Source: Thermoplasmatales archaeon ex4484_6 (lineage in GTDB: Archaea > Thermoplasmatota > Penumbrarchaeia > Penumbrarchaeales > Penumbrarchaeaceae). Taken from it: a stretch of DNA of 5,644 bases. A model generated the notes under the pieces. That model saw only the letters and a program-made list of their open reading frames with translations. It made no database searches and was not told the DNA's origin. The translations under genes and the position numbers were made by a program. This document shows positions 5,574-5,644 of the stretch, one piece after another. Positions within the stretch are counted from its first letter, which is position 1. Every line of letters starts with the position of its first letter. The DNA is taken from assembly GCA_002254385.1 (NCBI GenBank), contig NJDO01000135.1, positions 1-5,644 on the forward strand, in the 5' to 3' direction.

Positions 5574-5644
5574 CCGATCAGACCCATGTCGACGCATCCC
5601 CGCTCGAGATCGTCGTCAGGGCCACTGACGGGGAAGCTCTCTCG
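5549..5644 (+). CDS. N-terminus of an unidentified gene, truncated by the window end
   Basis: ATG 5549-5551 opens a frame of 32 codons that runs off the window without a stop. The product begins MGNELILVTDQTHVDASPLE and continues with an alternating hydrophobic strand (IVVRATDG). This looks like a globular cytoplasmic protein, and codon use is GC-rich like the minus-strand genes. The frame is open upstream to a TGA at 5447-5449 but has no ATG there, and the translation there looks non-coding, so ATG 5549 is the best start. It is transcribed divergently from the small membrane pair. I do not recognise the family. Confidence 0.5.
   Translation, partial: MGNELILVTDQTHVDASPLEIVVRATDGEALS

Noticed and set aside
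1..5644. CRISPR array, tRNA, rRNA, insertion sequence or toxin-antitoxin system
   Set aside because: No regularly spaced repeats, no cloverleaf-like segment, no transposase motifs and no terminal inverted repeats were seen. The small gene pair is membrane-spanning in both members and does not resemble a known toxin-antitoxin pair.

Overview
The window looks like a piece of an archaeal chromosome, probably euryarchaeal and tentatively Thermoplasmatota-like. The evidence is a zinc-ribbon/PUA/PAPS-reductase/2x[4Fe-4S] gene of a type I know from archaea, AT-rich TATA-like boxes about 23-26 bp before two start codons (leaderless layout), a fibronectin-type surface protein with a C-terminal membrane anchor, and many N-glycosylation sequons in the predicted exported domains. 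The lineage is inference from style; there is no rRNA or marker gene.

Layout. (1) 3-728, plus strand: the C-terminal part of a surface protein with two fibronectin type III-like domains, one transmembrane helix and a short charged tail. It is visibly AT-richer than the rest. (2) 729-793: a short convergent spacer with a pyrimidine tract. (3) 2412-794, minus strand: a PAPS-reductase-family gene that appears broken. The PP-loop half and the Cys-cluster/ferredoxin half are both recognisable, but they lie in different frames and the middle of the catalytic domain (about 120-140 residues by family memory) is missing at about 1533-1550. (4) 4600-2486, minus: a complete MscS-family channel with a signal peptide and two secreted beta-sandwich domains before the membrane part. 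(5) 5310-4999 and 4998-4669, minus: two small membrane proteins, directly abutting (TGA then ATG) and translationally coupled. They look like diverged paralogues of each other, sharing MLWG and an acidic-His pair at the same spacing. (6) 5311-5548: a control region with a TATA-like box, two inverted repeats and an 18-bp motif that recurs just before the mscS start. (7) From 5549, plus strand: a probable new gene that runs off the window, perhaps preceded by a doubtful 56-residue ORF.

The minus-strand genes point the same way with short gaps (68 and 73 bp). mscS and the reductase gene each have their own TATA-like box, so they are probably separate or only partly co-transcribed units. I see no evidence that the channel, the reductase and the small membrane pair form one pathway. 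The most novel items are the small paralogous membrane pair and the reductase gene with its frame-breaking deletion. I found no CRISPR array, tRNA, rRNA, transposase or recognisable defence system.
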